A stretch of 64,000 nucleotides of DNA from assembly GCA_900544625.1 (NCBI GenBank), contig UQVR01000002.1:33074-97073 (forward strand), written 5' to 3'. The position numbers and the translations under genes are program-made. This DNA is from an uncultured Mycoplasmatota bacterium. GTDB taxonomy: Bacteria > Bacillota_I > Bacilli_A > RF39 > UBA660. This document shows, in pieces, positions 1-8,906 of this stretch. Numbering within the stretch: the first letter of the stretch is position 1; the number at the start of each line of letters is the position of its first letter. Below the pieces are notes generated by a model. That model worked only from the letters and a program-made list of their open reading frames with translations. It searched no databases and was not told the origin of the DNA.

Positions 1-219
1 TATAAAACAAATAATTAATAGTATAATATTTGAAATAAGTAAGAATACTGATGGTGTCCATCCAAATAATTTTTGCATAACAATAGCAATACCACTAAAG
101 CCAGATACAACTAAATCATTCGGAGTTAAAAATAAGTTAAAACACATTGCATAAAAAAATAATCCAAATACCAGTGAACAACCATCAAATATTATCTCTT
201 TGTAATTAATTTTCTCCAT
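1..219 (-). CDS. YitT-family membrane protein, N-terminal part (cut by window edge)
   Basis: This is a 73-residue open N-terminus that runs off the left edge of the window in frame, so the gene is incomplete here. It starts MEKINYKEIIFDG and continues into a hydrophobic helix, the segment NLFLTPNDLVVSGFSG, and a second hydrophobic stretch. The pattern of an early membrane helix, an L-x-P-N motif and a G-x-S/G-x-S-G-I-A loop is typical of YitT/DUF161 integral membrane proteins, whose transport role is not firmly known. The start is the only ATG after a weak GTGG site. Family assignment is good; function is unknown. Confidence 0.6.
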   Translation of the reverse strand, partial: MEKINYKEIIFDGCSLVFGLFFYAMCFNLFLTPNDLVVSGFSGIAIVMQKLFGWTPSVFLLISNIILLIICFI

Positions 220-317
220 ATCTTCAACCACTTTTCTATAATAATTATAAACTAATATTTATTTTTTAGCAATTATTAATATTAAAAAACATATATTGTT
301 TTAGAGGTGAATATAAA

Positions 318-677
318 ATGAATGGTAATTTCTACCAAAATCCAACATTTCCAAGTTCTAATTTCGGAACACCACCAGGAAACATGTCTGTATCTGAAGT
401 AAATAATAGCAATTTACCAGATGAACAAAGCTATATTGAAAATATCCTAAGGTTAAATAAAGGAAGAAAGATAAAAGCTTATGTTTCATATCCAGACAGT
501 AGTGCATGGCAAAACAAAGTATATGAAGGCATTATTGAAGAAGCAGGAAGAGACCATCTTATAATCAGAGATAACACAAATAATCTTTGGTACTTAATTA
601 GAATAATTTATTTAAATTATGTAGAATTCATGGAACCAATTATTTACTCACATAGTTTCTCAGAAAAAACTTATTAA
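318..677 (+). CDS. gerQ: Spore coat protein GerQ
   Basis: GerQ is a spore-coat protein that in Bacillus is cross-linked by transglutaminase and keeps the cortex hydrolase CwlJ in the spore. This 119-residue protein has the usual plan: a low-complexity N-terminus rich in N, P and S (about 1-35), then the conserved core YIENILRLNKG (about 39-49), AGRDHLIIRD (about 75-84) and WYLIRIIYLNYVEF. The ATG follows an AGAGGTG ribosome site. It stands alone on the plus strand between leftward genes and ends in a strong hairpin. The identification is strong because the core is highly diagnostic. Confidence 0.9.
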   Translation: MNGNFYQNPTFPSSNFGTPPGNMSVSEVNNSNLPDEQSYIENILRLNKGRKIKAYVSYPDSSAWQNKVYEGIIEEAGRDHLIIRDNTNNLWYLIRIIYLNYVEFMEPIIYSHSFSEKTY

Positions 678-679
678 AA

Positions 680-707
680 AAAACTGATAGCACAACCTAT
701 CAGTTTT
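680..707. terminator. Bidirectional intrinsic terminator between gerQ and the MBL gene
   Basis: An 11-bp perfect stem (AAAACTGATAG / CTATCAGTTTT) with a 6-nt loop starts directly after the gerQ stop and has A/T runs on both sides. It can serve gerQ on the plus strand and the convergent MBL-fold gene on the minus strand. Confidence 0.8.
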
Positions 708-731
708 AATTTTATTCAGCTATTATATTAT

Positions 732-1229
732 CTAATAATAATATTTAAAATTATTCTTTTCTCTTCCCAATGTACTTTTAGGTCCATGACCAGGATAAAT
801 AACTATATCATCGGGGTATTTACTAATTTTTTCTAAACTTTTTATCATATCTATATCACTACCAGTATCTAAATCGGTTCTTCCAATAGAATGATAAAAC
901 AAGAAATCGCCAGTAAACATAACTTTTTCATTTTTAAAATAAATACTTCTACTATCACTTGTATGACCTGGAGTTTCAATTACTTCATATTCAAAGATAC
1001 CACTTTTAACATTTTCTTCAAGTTTAAAATACTTCTTTAACTCATCCAAAGCTCCAATATGGTCAAAATGATGATGAGTAACAATTATCTCCACAACATT
1101 TTTACCCTTACATGCATCAATTATTCTATCAGCTTCATCACCCGGGTCAACAATAAAAGCATTATTTCCAATACTACAAACATAACAATTTTCTTGCAAA
1201 GCGCCAACAACTAACACTTTAATATCCAT
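732..1229 (-). CDS. Compact MBL-fold metal hydrolase (glyoxalase II / YqgX-like)
   Basis: This is a metallo-beta-lactamase-fold hydrolase of the hydroxyacylglutathione-hydrolase-like group. Visible metal ligands are the T-H-H-H-F-D-H motif (about residue 52-58), the H of ETPGHT, the D of FTGDFLF, and the final H of IYPGHGP. At 165 residues it is shorter than the usual ~200: the stretch between the HxHxDH helix and the TPGHT strand is only about 30 residues, so part of the helical linker is missing. I chose the ATG at 1229 because AGGTGA precedes it by 5 nt; upstream in-frame GTG and ATG codons overlap the ribosome site and the preceding stop. It follows the M23 gene by 5 nt and is probably co-transcribed. 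The substrate cannot be read from sequence. Confidence 0.8.
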   Translation of the reverse strand: MDIKVLVVGALQENCYVCSIGNNAFIVDPGDEADRIIDACKGKNVVEIIVTHHHFDHIGALDELKKYFKLEENVKSGIFEYEVIETPGHTSDSRSIYFKNEKVMFTGDFLFYHSIGRTDLDTGSDIDMIKSLEKISKYPDDIVIYPGHGPKSTLGREKNNFKYYY

Positions 1230-1234
1230 ATACA

Positions 1235-2491
1235 TCACCTAAACCACTGAGTTCTTGAATAGAACCAACCACCTGCTGATGGATAACCTTCGGGTTTGAT
1301 AGCATTTGCCATCCAATTACCAATAAAATATTTATTATTAGCAATTTTGCCTTTAGCAATACCAAAGTGTAAGTGTGTTCCAGTTGAACAACTTTCCCAT
1401 TTTCTAGTACCAGCACCTCCACCTTGAAGGCCAATAACAGTATCCTTAGTTACAACATCTCCGGCTTTAACATAAACTTTTAACAAGTGAGCATATTGAA
1501 CAGTATAATATTTACCAGCAACTTGCATCCAAATATATACTTGATTACCCCCACAAGTTTTAGTTTTCTTTGAATTATATGTTTTTTCAGCATTAATAAC
1601 CATTGCAACAGAACCAGAACCAACTGCATAAACTTTAGTTCCTTCACCATTACCACCAATATCAACAGCTTGATGAACCTTATAAGTACCAGGTTTTAAC
1701 GGATTATTTCTAACGCCAAAATTACTATTTACTCTTCCCTTAATTAAAGGCTTTAACCACATAGCATTTCCCATTACTCTAGAACATTCATCTAAGTCTT
1801 GATTTTCTTTACAACCCATTTGTTCATAAACTTTAATTAATTCTTTTTGAGAACTAATCTGAGAATTAATATCTAAAGCAATATCATTTAAATCAGACAA
1901 ATTATCTTGAAGACTATAAACTGCATCTTGATATGCAATAATATTTTTTTTTAAAGTTACTTGATACTTTTTCATATCAACTTGTAATTGTTCATTTTCT
2001 TTAATTAAGTCTTCTAATTTTTTTAGTCTCTCTTGTTGATAATTTGTTAATTCTTTAACAGCATCACTTCTCATTATTAATTCTGTCATATTAGATGATT
2101 CAGTAATAAATTCCATATAAACATTATTACTTAACATTACTTGATAATAAGCAATTAATTCTTTGTTTTTTTCTTCTAATTCAGCAATCTTTTTATCAGT
2201 TTCTTCAATTAACACTTTTGCATTTTCTATTTTTTCTTTACTATTTGTTATCTCTTGATTGGCATTATTTATCTCATTTTTTTTACTATTAATTTGACTT
2301 TGTGTTAAATTCTTTTTGCTATCATTTGCTCTTTTTTGAGCTTCCAAATCCTTTAAATCAGCCCTAAGACTTGCCAAAGTATTTGCAGACTTGGCATACG
2401 CATTTGATGGCTTAAATATAAAACATGACACAAATATAATTATTGCTAAAACATATCTTATGAAATAACAAATTAATTTTTTTATACTCAT
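1235..2491 (-). CDS. Murein hydrolase activator / M23 peptidase with N-terminal coiled coil (PcsB/EnvC-like)
   Basis: This is a secreted peptidoglycan-hydrolase-type protein of 418 residues. It has a signal peptide or membrane anchor (about 1-35, ending AYAKS), a long coiled coil (about 35-230, rich in K, E, N and Q, with repeated STxxL/NxxQI heptads), and a C-terminal LytM/M23 domain (about 255-390). The zinc ligands are visible as HQAVDIGG (HxxxD) and HLHFG (HxH), with another H in QYAHLLK, so the catalytic site looks intact. It lies 2 nt downstream of ftsX. FtsEX opens coiled-coil hydrolases of this kind (PcsB, EnvC, CwlO) at the septum, so the operon suggests it is the FtsEX partner. The ATG follows AAGGTG. 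Confidence 0.85.
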   Translation of the reverse strand: MSIKKLICYFIRYVLAIIIFVSCFIFKPSNAYAKSANTLASLRADLKDLEAQKRANDSKKNLTQSQINSKKNEINNANQEITNSKEKIENAKVLIEETDKKIAELEEKNKELIAYYQVMLSNNVYMEFITESSNMTELIMRSDAVKELTNYQQERLKKLEDLIKENEQLQVDMKKYQVTLKKNIIAYQDAVYSLQDNLSDLNDIALDINSQISSQKELIKVYEQMGCKENQDLDECSRVMGNAMWLKPLIKGRVNSNFGVRNNPLKPGTYKVHQAVDIGGNGEGTKVYAVGSGSVAMVINAEKTYNSKKTKTCGGNQVYIWMQVAGKYYTVQYAHLLKVYVKAGDVVTKDTVIGLQGGGAGTRKWESCSTGTHLHFGIAKGKIANNKYFIGNWMANAIKPEGYPSAGGWFYSRTQWFR

Positions 2492-2493
2492 AG

Positions 2494-3387
2494 TTACACC
2501 TTTAAATACTTTCTTACAGCTTTAATACTTCCATACATTCCTACTAAAGCTCCAATTGCTATAACTATTAAAGAAACCCAAAATACAAATGGATATGGTT
2601 TTATTAACATAATCATATTTGAAAACAATTTACCATGCATTCTTGAATAAAGAATTACATATCCATAAATAGTAATACAAACAGGAATAATTGAACCAAT
2701 TAAGCCAATTATGAAACCTTCAAATAAGAAAGGTAATTTAATTGTAATATTGCTTGCTCCAACTAATCTCATAATTTCAATTTCATTTCTTCTACTAAAT
2801 ATAGTTAGTTTAATTGTATTACTTATTAAGAAACTTGTTACAACTACTAAAGCAATTACTACCACTACTACTATTTTTTGTACTATATCAAATACAGATA
2901 TTACTTGTTCAACCATTCCTTCTCCATATTTAACAGTATCTACACCATTTATTGCTTTAATATATTCACTTGTTTCGCTTAATTTTTTTACATCATTTAC
3001 TTTTAATACGAATGAATCCATTAATGGATTTTCATCCAAATAATCTAAAACTGTTTTAAATGAGTCGTCATATTCACTCATTTCTAATTTCCACTCGTCT
3101 TTACTTTTAAATGTTACTTCTTCAACATTTTTATAACTTGATATTTCACTTTTAATATTATCAATTTGTTCTTCAGTTACATCTTTTTTTAAATAAGTAA
3201 CAATTGTTAATTCATCTTCAATTAACTTTGTAGCATTATTTACATTTGCTGCAGCAACAACAGCCACAGCTACAAGTATTAACGTAATTGTAGTACACAT
3301 AATAGATGCAAAACTCAAAGAAAAGTTTCTAACAACACTCTTAAGCGCATCTCTTATACTTCTAAAAAATATTCTAAACGCTCTCAT
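2494..3387 (-). CDS. ftsX: Cell division ABC transporter permease FtsX
   Basis: FtsX is the membrane subunit of the FtsEX complex, which couples ATP hydrolysis in the cytoplasm to peptidoglycan hydrolases outside. The protein has four hydrophobic segments: one N-terminal (VVRNFSLSFASIMCTTITLILV), then an extracellular domain of about 130 residues, then three helices in the C-terminal third including the conserved FSRRNEIEIMRLVGAS loop. I place the start at the ATG of MRAFRIFFRS (298 residues), behind AAAGGAAG. An upstream start would overlap ftsE more deeply. It overlaps ftsE by 14 nt and precedes the M23 hydrolase, an arrangement typical of ftsE-ftsX-hydrolase operons. Confidence 0.9.
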   Translation of the reverse strand: MRAFRIFFRSIRDALKSVVRNFSLSFASIMCTTITLILVAVAVVAAANVNNATKLIEDELTIVTYLKKDVTEEQIDNIKSEISSYKNVEEVTFKSKDEWKLEMSEYDDSFKTVLDYLDENPLMDSFVLKVNDVKKLSETSEYIKAINGVDTVKYGEGMVEQVISVFDIVQKIVVVVVIALVVVTSFLISNTIKLTIFSRRNEIEIMRLVGASNITIKLPFLFEGFIIGLIGSIIPVCITIYGYVILYSRMHGKLFSNMIMLIKPYPFVFWVSLIVIAIGALVGMYGSIKAVRKYLKV

Positions 3388-4075
3388 TTGTCTTATAACT
3401 TCCTTTCGCATAATCGCCGACAAGCACTCCATGATTAATAACTAGAACTCTTTTTTTCATTCTATTTACTATATCTTTATCATGTGTGGCCATAATAATT
3501 GTCGTACCTAATTCCTTATTAATTTTTTCAATTACATTCATAATTTCTTCACTAGTTTTAGGATCTAAATTACCAGTTGGTTCATCACAAATTAAAAGCT
3601 TAGGCTCATTAACAATAGCTCTAGCTATACAAACTCTTTGTTGTTCTCCACCAGAAAGTTCTCCCGGAAATGATCTTACCTTTTCTTTTAGACCTACTCT
3701 TTCCAAAGCACTCATAACTTTAGGTCTAATTTCAGAGCCTTTCATGCCAATACATTCTAAAGCAAAAGCTACATTTTCATAAACCGTAAGTCTAGGCAAC
3801 AATTTAAAATCTTGAAAAACAATTCCTTCTTTTCTTCTTAATTTATATACTTTTCTATTTCTAAGTTTACCCACATTTAAACCACCTACAAAAACAGTTC
3901 CCTTCGTAGGCTTTTCTTCTCTATAAAGCATTTTAATAAATGTTGATTTCCCACTTGCAGTAAGTCCTATAACAAAGACAAACTCACCCTTACTAACTTC
4001 TACTGACATATCAGCAACAGCAGTTATACCATTTTTATAAGTTTTATTAACATTTTTTAATTCTATAAACTTCAT
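3374..4075 (-). CDS. ftsE: Cell division ATP-binding protein FtsE
   Basis: FtsE is the ATPase of the FtsEX division complex. The ABC motifs are visible: Walker A GLTASGKST (about residue 35-43; the more usual form is GxSGAGKST), Q-loop VFQDFKLLP, signature LSGGEQQR, Walker B LLICDEPTGNLD and switch H in ATHDKD. The 233-residue length fits the family. The start at MKFIELK is set by GGAGG 5 nt upstream. It is the first gene of the leftward ftsE-ftsX-M23-MBL unit and is divergent from the spoVB-like gene across about 135 bp of AT-rich sequence that must hold both promoters. Confidence 0.93.
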   Translation of the reverse strand: MKFIELKNVNKTYKNGITAVADMSVEVSKGEFVFVIGLTASGKSTFIKMLYREEKPTKGTVFVGGLNVGKLRNRKVYKLRRKEGIVFQDFKLLPRLTVYENVAFALECIGMKGSEIRPKVMSALERVGLKEKVRSFPGELSGGEQQRVCIARAIVNEPKLLICDEPTGNLDPKTSEEIMNVIEKINKELGTTIIMATHDKDIVNRMKKRVLVINHGVLVGDYAKGSYKTNESV

Positions 4076-4161
4076 AGGATCCTCCACCATAATTATATCA
4101 TTAATTATCTATTTTATAAATGGCAAATTTATGTAATTTACACTTATTTGTTTAACTTTCC

Positions 4162-4190
4162 TTGCTTACATACCATAATTTTAATATAAT
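4162..4190 (+). promoter_or_regulatory. Sigma-A-type promoter of the spoVB-like gene
   Basis: TTGCTT (-35) and TATAAT (-10) are separated by exactly 17 bp and lie about 25 bp ahead of the start region of the plus-strand gene. This is read from sequence only; the start of transcription is inferred. Confidence 0.6.
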
Positions 4191-4213
4191 AATTACATAC
4201 GGAGATGATATTT

Positions 4214-5824
4214 TTGAAAAAAAATGAATTTATCGAAGGTGCACTAATAGCTACGATTGCTATAATTTTATCTAAAATACTCGGAGTACTTTATGTAATC
4301 CCTTTTTATAATATAATAGGTGAAAATGGTGGTTCTCTTTATGGATATGCCTACAACATATACAACTTTTTCTTAATCATATCTTCGGCAGGTATACCAC
4401 TCGCTATAAGTAAAATTACTAGTGAATATAACACATTAGGAAAATTAAAAGAAAAAACATACATGTTTAAATATTCAAAAAAAATTATTAGAATATTTTC
4501 CATTGTATCATTTTGTATATGTTTCTTTGGCGCAAACTTAATAGCAAATGCTATCGTCGGAGATTTAACTGGTGGAAACACTGTATCAGATGTTGCTTTT
4601 GTAATTAGATGTGTATCATTTGCCATATTAGTTGTTCCTCTTTTAAGTATATTTCGAGGCTACTTACAAGGACATCATTATATAACGGCTCCATCAATTG
4701 GTCAAGTAATTGAACAATTTGTAAGAGTCTTAATTATAATCGTAGGATCTTACCTAGCATTAAAAGTATTTCATTTATCAACTGCAGAGGCCGTAGGTAT
4801 TGCTGTATTCGGAGCTTGTGCCGGGGCTTTAGTTTCATATCTATACCTTCTTATTAAAACAAACAAAGTAAAAAAAGAATTATTTGTACCTTACGAAGAA
4901 GTATCTGCAACTGAAAAGAAAACAATCTTAAAAAAATTAATTGGTTATTGTATTCCTTTTATAATTATAAATGTTGCCAATAGTATTTATAACACTGTTG
5001 ATATGATATTAGTTATCAAAGGATTAAATTGGATTGGTTATCCAGCCCAAGATATTGAAACAATTTCATCAGTATTTACCACCTGGGGAAGTAAACTAGT
5101 GAGTGTAGTAACAGCAATTGCAACTGGACTTGTAATAAGCTTAATACCTACAATCGTAGAATCATATACAAAAAAAGATATGAAAAAGGTTAATCAAGAT
5201 TTTAATAAAACATTACAAGTACTATTATATGTCATATTACCCTTATCAATATTCTTAAGTATATTTTCAAAACAAGTATGGACAATATTTTATGGGGAAA
5301 GTTTCTATGGACCATTAATATTCAAATATACAATCCTACTTGCCATATTAGATTCTGCTTACATAATGATATGTAGTGCTCTTCAAGGACTATCTAAAAC
5401 AAAACTAATTTACATCTCTTGTGCAACTGGTCTAATTACCAAAACATTATTAGATATTCCATTAATATTCTTATTTAATAAACTAGGTATTTATCCATTC
5501 TATGGTGCAATACTTGCAACAACAATTGGTTATTTACTATCACTTGCTATTCCACTTTACACTTTACATCACAAATATAACTTTAGTTACAAAGAAACAT
5601 TAAAATCAATACCAAAACTAATAGTAACTATTGTTATCTTAGTAATAATATGCTTAATTTTGAAGCCATTAGTATTTAATCACATAACTAGAAAATTACC
5701 AATGTTACTTGCCCTAGCGGGTATTGGGCTTGCCTCTTTAATACTTTATTACATAACGAATAAAGATTTATTAAATGAATTAGTTGGTAACAGATTAATA
5801 AATAAGTTTAAAAGAAAGAAATAA
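4214..5824 (+). CDS. SpoVB/MurJ-like polysaccharide flippase (MOP superfamily)
   Basis: This is a polytopic membrane protein of about 536 residues with some 14 hydrophobic segments, matching the MOP superfamily group that includes SpoVB, YtgP/Amj-type flippases and MurJ. Family-like stretches include the N-terminal KKNEFIEGALIATIAIILSKILGVLYVIPFY, the loop IRCVSFAILVVPLLSIFRGYLQGH, and ATTIGYLLSLAIPLYTLH. These proteins flip lipid-linked precursors such as lipid II; SpoVB is needed for the spore cortex. The start is most likely the TTG at 4214, since the in-frame ATG at 4205 lies inside the GGAGATGAT ribosome site. Whether it acts in sporulation or vegetative growth cannot be told from sequence. 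Confidence 0.8.
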   Translation: MKKNEFIEGALIATIAIILSKILGVLYVIPFYNIIGENGGSLYGYAYNIYNFFLIISSAGIPLAISKITSEYNTLGKLKEKTYMFKYSKKIIRIFSIVSFCICFFGANLIANAIVGDLTGGNTVSDVAFVIRCVSFAILVVPLLSIFRGYLQGHHYITAPSIGQVIEQFVRVLIIIVGSYLALKVFHLSTAEAVGIAVFGACAGALVSYLYLLIKTNKVKKELFVPYEEVSATEKKTILKKLIGYCIPFIIINVANSIYNTVDMILVIKGLNWIGYPAQDIETISSVFTTWGSKLVSVVTAIATGLVISLIPTIVESYTKKDMKKVNQDFNKTLQVLLYVILPLSIFLSIFSKQVWTIFYGESFYGPLIFKYTILLAILDSAYIMICSALQGLSKTKLIYISCATGLITKTLLDIPLIFLFNKLGIYPFYGAILATTIGYLLSLAIPLYTLHHKYNFSYKETLKSIPKLIVTIVILVIICLILKPLVFNHITRKLPMLLALAGIGLASLILYYITNKDLLNELVGNRLINKFKRKK

Positions 5825-5834
5825 CTCTATCAAT

Positions 5835-6059
5835 ATATCAAGATTAAAAGAAATTAGAGAAGACCATGATTTATACCAAAAAGATGTTGCTAACCTACTT
5901 GGAATAACACAACAACAATATAATAAATACGAGCTAGGAATAAATGCTATTTCTTTAGAAAAAATAAACATACTTGCTGATTATTACGAAACAAGTATAG
6001 ATTATCTAACATGTAGAACAAATGAAAGAAAACCTTATAATAAATCAATTCTAAAATAA
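5835..6059 (+). pseudogene. XRE-type HTH regulator reading frame without a normal start codon
   Basis: An intact frame directly after the spoVB-like stop encodes about 74 residues beginning SRLKEIREDHDLYQKDVANL and ending NERKPYNKSILK. It is a full Cro/C1-type helix-turn-helix domain (recognition region LLGITQQQYNKYE) followed by a dimerisation tail (SIDYLTCRTNERKPY). It is closely similar to the 81-residue regulator at 42966-43211 (RLKELREDKD, SIDYLLYLTDERKPYPKSI). By that alignment the start codon should fall at an ATC (5829) or ATA (5835), and no ATG, GTG or TTG is in frame after the upstream stop at 5799. Either a rare start is used, possibly by coupling to the upstream gene, or the start was lost by point mutation. 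Confidence 0.5.
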
Positions 6060-6130
6060 ATAATTTTAAAACATTAAATTTGCGATATACCATTTTTAAG
6101 ACGTTTAATGACCCATTTTTAAAAATCACA

Positions 6131-6165
6131 AAAAAAACTCTCAAAATTTATTGAGAGTTTTTTTT
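6131..6165. terminator. Bidirectional terminator between the XRE remnant and gap
   Basis: An ACTCTCAA / TTGAGAGT stem with a 6-nt loop, extended by A and T runs on either side, lies just beyond the gap stop codon. It fits an intrinsic terminator for gap and for rightward transcription from the spoVB-like unit. Confidence 0.8.
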
Positions 6166-6166
6166 A

Positions 6167-7171
6167 TTATTGAAACATTTTCTTAGCAGTTCTAAGCATT
6201 TGTGCAGTATAACCATATTCATTATCATACCAAGCAAGTACTTTAACTAACTGTGCGCCATCAGATTCAACAATACTTGTTGAAAGACCATCAACTATAG
6301 CACCAACTTTTTTACCTAAACAATCGCTTGAAACAATTGGATCCATAGTAAACTTAATTGTTTCATTTTGATTATCTTGAAATAATTTATTAATTTCTTC
6401 AACAGTTGTATTTCGAGAAAGTTCTAGTGTTAAATCCACAACAGAACCATCAGCAGTTGGAACTCTTAGTGCATTACCATCAAGTTTTCCTAAAAGTTCA
6501 GGAATAACTAAACCAATAGCCTTAGCAGCGCCAGTACTAGATGGAACAATATTTTGAGCACAAGCTCTACCACGTCTAGATTTAATGCCCTTTTTATGAG
6601 CAATGTCAAGAGTTGCTTGGTCATTTGTATAAGCATGAACTGTTGTCATAAAACCTTTTTTAATACCAATATTTTTTTGTAAAATATTAAGTACAGGTGC
6701 TAAACAATTTGTTGTACAACTTGCAGCACTAACAATAACGTCTTCATTTGATAAAACATTATCATTAACACCATAAACGACAGTTTTCATTTCACCTTTT
6801 CCCGGTGCACTAATTAATACCTTTTTAGCTCCCGCTGTAATATGTTTCATTGCATCTTCCTTTGCAGTAAACTTACCAGTACATTCAAGCACTAAATCAA
6901 TTCCAAGTTCTCCCCAAGGTAAATTTGCAGGATCAGTTTCACTAAAAACTTTAATTCTTTTAACACCTGCAACAACTATTTCATTTCCTTCAGCTTTAAT
7001 TTCATCTTCATGAAAGCTTCCATGAACAGTATCATATTTAACTAAATAAGCTAAATCTTCTGCACTTGTCAAGTCATTAATAGCCACAATATCAAAATCA
7101 GTTTGTGTAACTATTTGTCTAAATGCTAATCTACCAATTCTACCAAAACCATTAATTGCTACTTTAATCAT
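6167..7171 (-). CDS. gap: Glyceraldehyde-3-phosphate dehydrogenase, type I
   Basis: This is the glycolytic NAD-dependent enzyme that converts glyceraldehyde 3-phosphate to 1,3-bisphosphoglycerate in the cytoplasm. The Rossmann start INGFGRIGRLAFRQ, the catalytic ASCTTNCLAP with its Cys (about residue 151), the substrate-binding VPSSTGAAKA and the C-terminal WYDNEYGY are all present. Length is 334 residues, as expected. The ATG follows AGGAGG, and it overlaps the upstream kinase gene by 8 nt, so the two are translated as a pair. No central glycolytic operon partners (pgk, tpiA) are adjacent. Confidence 0.96.
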   Translation of the reverse strand: MIKVAINGFGRIGRLAFRQIVTQTDFDIVAINDLTSAEDLAYLVKYDTVHGSFHEDEIKAEGNEIVVAGVKRIKVFSETDPANLPWGELGIDLVLECTGKFTAKEDAMKHITAGAKKVLISAPGKGEMKTVVYGVNDNVLSNEDVIVSAASCTTNCLAPVLNILQKNIGIKKGFMTTVHAYTNDQATLDIAHKKGIKSRRGRACAQNIVPSSTGAAKAIGLVIPELLGKLDGNALRVPTADGSVVDLTLELSRNTTVEEINKLFQDNQNETIKFTMDPIVSSDCLGKKVGAIVDGLSTSIVESDGAQLVKVLAWYDNEYGYTAQMLRTAKKMFQ

Positions 7172-8810
7172 TATATCTTCCTCCTATAAATTCTCGCAAT
7201 ATTGATTCATCATTAACATATTCTCCCGGTATTGGGAAAAATTGTTTTAAAAAATCCACTAATCTTCTTGCTTCTTCATAATAAATGCTATCAACACTTA
7301 CCGATAAAAGCAATGGCTCAACATAAACCTTTAAAACCCCAACTTCATAGGCTAACGCTGTATTAATAATAACATTTGCTTGGTGTATATATGGGAAAAT
7401 ATACTTTTCTTCTCCATTTCTTACACTTTGCCAATTATCTATTGTTTTAATTACATCATAACCCCTCGTTCTATTATCTCTCACTATTCTTCTAAGTAAT
7501 CTTAAATCAATTGTTGATACATAATTATATTTATCTATACTTAAAGGAATAAAAGGACTCAAATAAATTTTAAACTTATATTTTTCTCCAATTTCCTTTG
7601 TTAAATTTTCATTCAATGCATGTAATCCTTCAATTAAGAAAATACTTTTATCAGTCATTTTTATTTCTTCTTTATAGTATTCCCTTAATCCAGTCATAAA
7701 ATTATACTTTGGAAATTTAACACTTTCACCTTTTAATAAATTATTCAAATTTTCATTAAACAACTTAACATCTAAAGCCTCTAAGCATTCAAAATTATAA
7801 TTGCCAAATTCATCTTTCGGAGTTTCTTCTCGATCAACAAAATAATCATCTAAACTTATTTTTATCGGATTATAACCTAAAGCCTCAAAATAAGAAGCTA
7901 ATCTACTTGTAGTAGTAGTTTTTCCGCTTGAAGAAGGTCCAGCTATTAAAATAAATTTAACATCTTTTCTATCTTCAATAATTCTAGCAACATCAGATAT
8001 ATTTAAATTAAACATTAATTCGCAAGACTTAATAAAGTTAATTATTTTACCATTACCTACATCTTTATTTAAGTCTGTAATATATGGCATATTTAAGTTG
8101 TTTAACCAATTTTTTCCATCCATAAAACTTTCAATTATTTTATCATAGTGAACATATTCAGGAACCATACCATTGCTTCTAGTTGTAGGAAATAACAATA
8201 TTATTCTATTATTTCCCAAATAAACTAACTCAAACTTTTCTAAAGCCCCCGTACTGTAAGGCATTAATGAGTAAAAATAATTCAAATTATTTTTTAGCTT
8301 ATATAAATTAACTACCTTATCACTTATATTTTGGATATTATTAGCTTTTTCATACTCTTTTCTGTTATTAAAATACTTTATTGCATCTTTTGGTGAAACA
8401 TTTAATTTAGTTATTAGCTCATTATCACTAATAAGTTTGCACATTCTAGCTTTAATTTTTGATATATCTTCATGGCTTAAAATTCTTGGTCCTTTTAAAA
8501 CTCCCAGCATTCCCCTTGGAACACTATGTTCATAAACAACATCAAAGTCATTAAAAACTTCTTGCAAAGAAACTAAAAACAAAAACTTTAATCCGGCTTT
8601 ATATATTCTATTACCAATTAAATCATTAGTATTTATAAACTCTATTTTTTCATCTTCAAGTATTTTATTATCCAAAGAAAATACTTCATTATTTATTTTA
8701 TAACCTACAATATTATCCATATTATAATCTTTACTTGCATCATAAAAAGAAGTACCTTTTTTATACTCATGAACAGTATTATCATTAAATGTAATTTTAA
8801 CTATATCCAT
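7164..8810 (-). CDS. Nucleoside (uridine-type) kinase with N-terminal TGS and ThrRS-like editing-type domain
   Basis: This 548-residue protein joins an N-terminal TGS-like segment (about 1-65, ending FINTNDLIGNRIY) and a threonyl-tRNA-synthetase-like second domain (about 65-270) to a P-loop kinase of the uridine kinase/phosphoribulokinase type (about 280-548). The Walker A is AGPSSSGKTTTTSRL, followed by ISLDDYFVDREETP and FLIEGLHALN. Proteins of this plan are widespread in Firmicutes and are usually named nucleoside or uridine kinase; the role of the TGS part is unclear. It overlaps gap by 8 nt. The ATG start is the first codon of a well-conserved TGS domain. Confidence 0.85.
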   Translation of the reverse strand: MDIVKITFNDNTVHEYKKGTSFYDASKDYNMDNIVGYKINNEVFSLDNKILEDEKIEFINTNDLIGNRIYKAGLKFLFLVSLQEVFNDFDVVYEHSVPRGMLGVLKGPRILSHEDISKIKARMCKLISDNELITKLNVSPKDAIKYFNNRKEYEKANNIQNISDKVVNLYKLKNNLNYFYSLMPYSTGALEKFELVYLGNNRIILLFPTTRSNGMVPEYVHYDKIIESFMDGKNWLNNLNMPYITDLNKDVGNGKIINFIKSCELMFNLNISDVARIIEDRKDVKFILIAGPSSSGKTTTTSRLASYFEALGYNPIKISLDDYFVDREETPKDEFGNYNFECLEALDVKLFNENLNNLLKGESVKFPKYNFMTGLREYYKEEIKMTDKSIFLIEGLHALNENLTKEIGEKYKFKIYLSPFIPLSIDKYNYVSTIDLRLLRRIVRDNRTRGYDVIKTIDNWQSVRNGEEKYIFPYIHQANVIINTALAYEVGVLKVYVEPLLLSVSVDSIYYEEARRLVDFLKQFFPIPGEYVNDESILREFIGGRYND

Positions 8811-8906
8811 CTAATCAACCTCTATTCTTTATAATTATATCAATTTTTTATAAATTTGTGAATAAAAATTAACATTATTTACTATTATTTACTTAGGTGA
8901 TCTATT

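Noticed and set aside
2711..3043. Opposite-strand reading frame inside ftsX
   Set aside because: Threonine/isoleucine-rich shadow of the ftsX coding strand with no ribosome site or family features. The same applies to the other antisense and out-of-frame ORFs lying within recognised genes, such as 59301-59747 inside murA and 63200-63456 inside the second surface gene.
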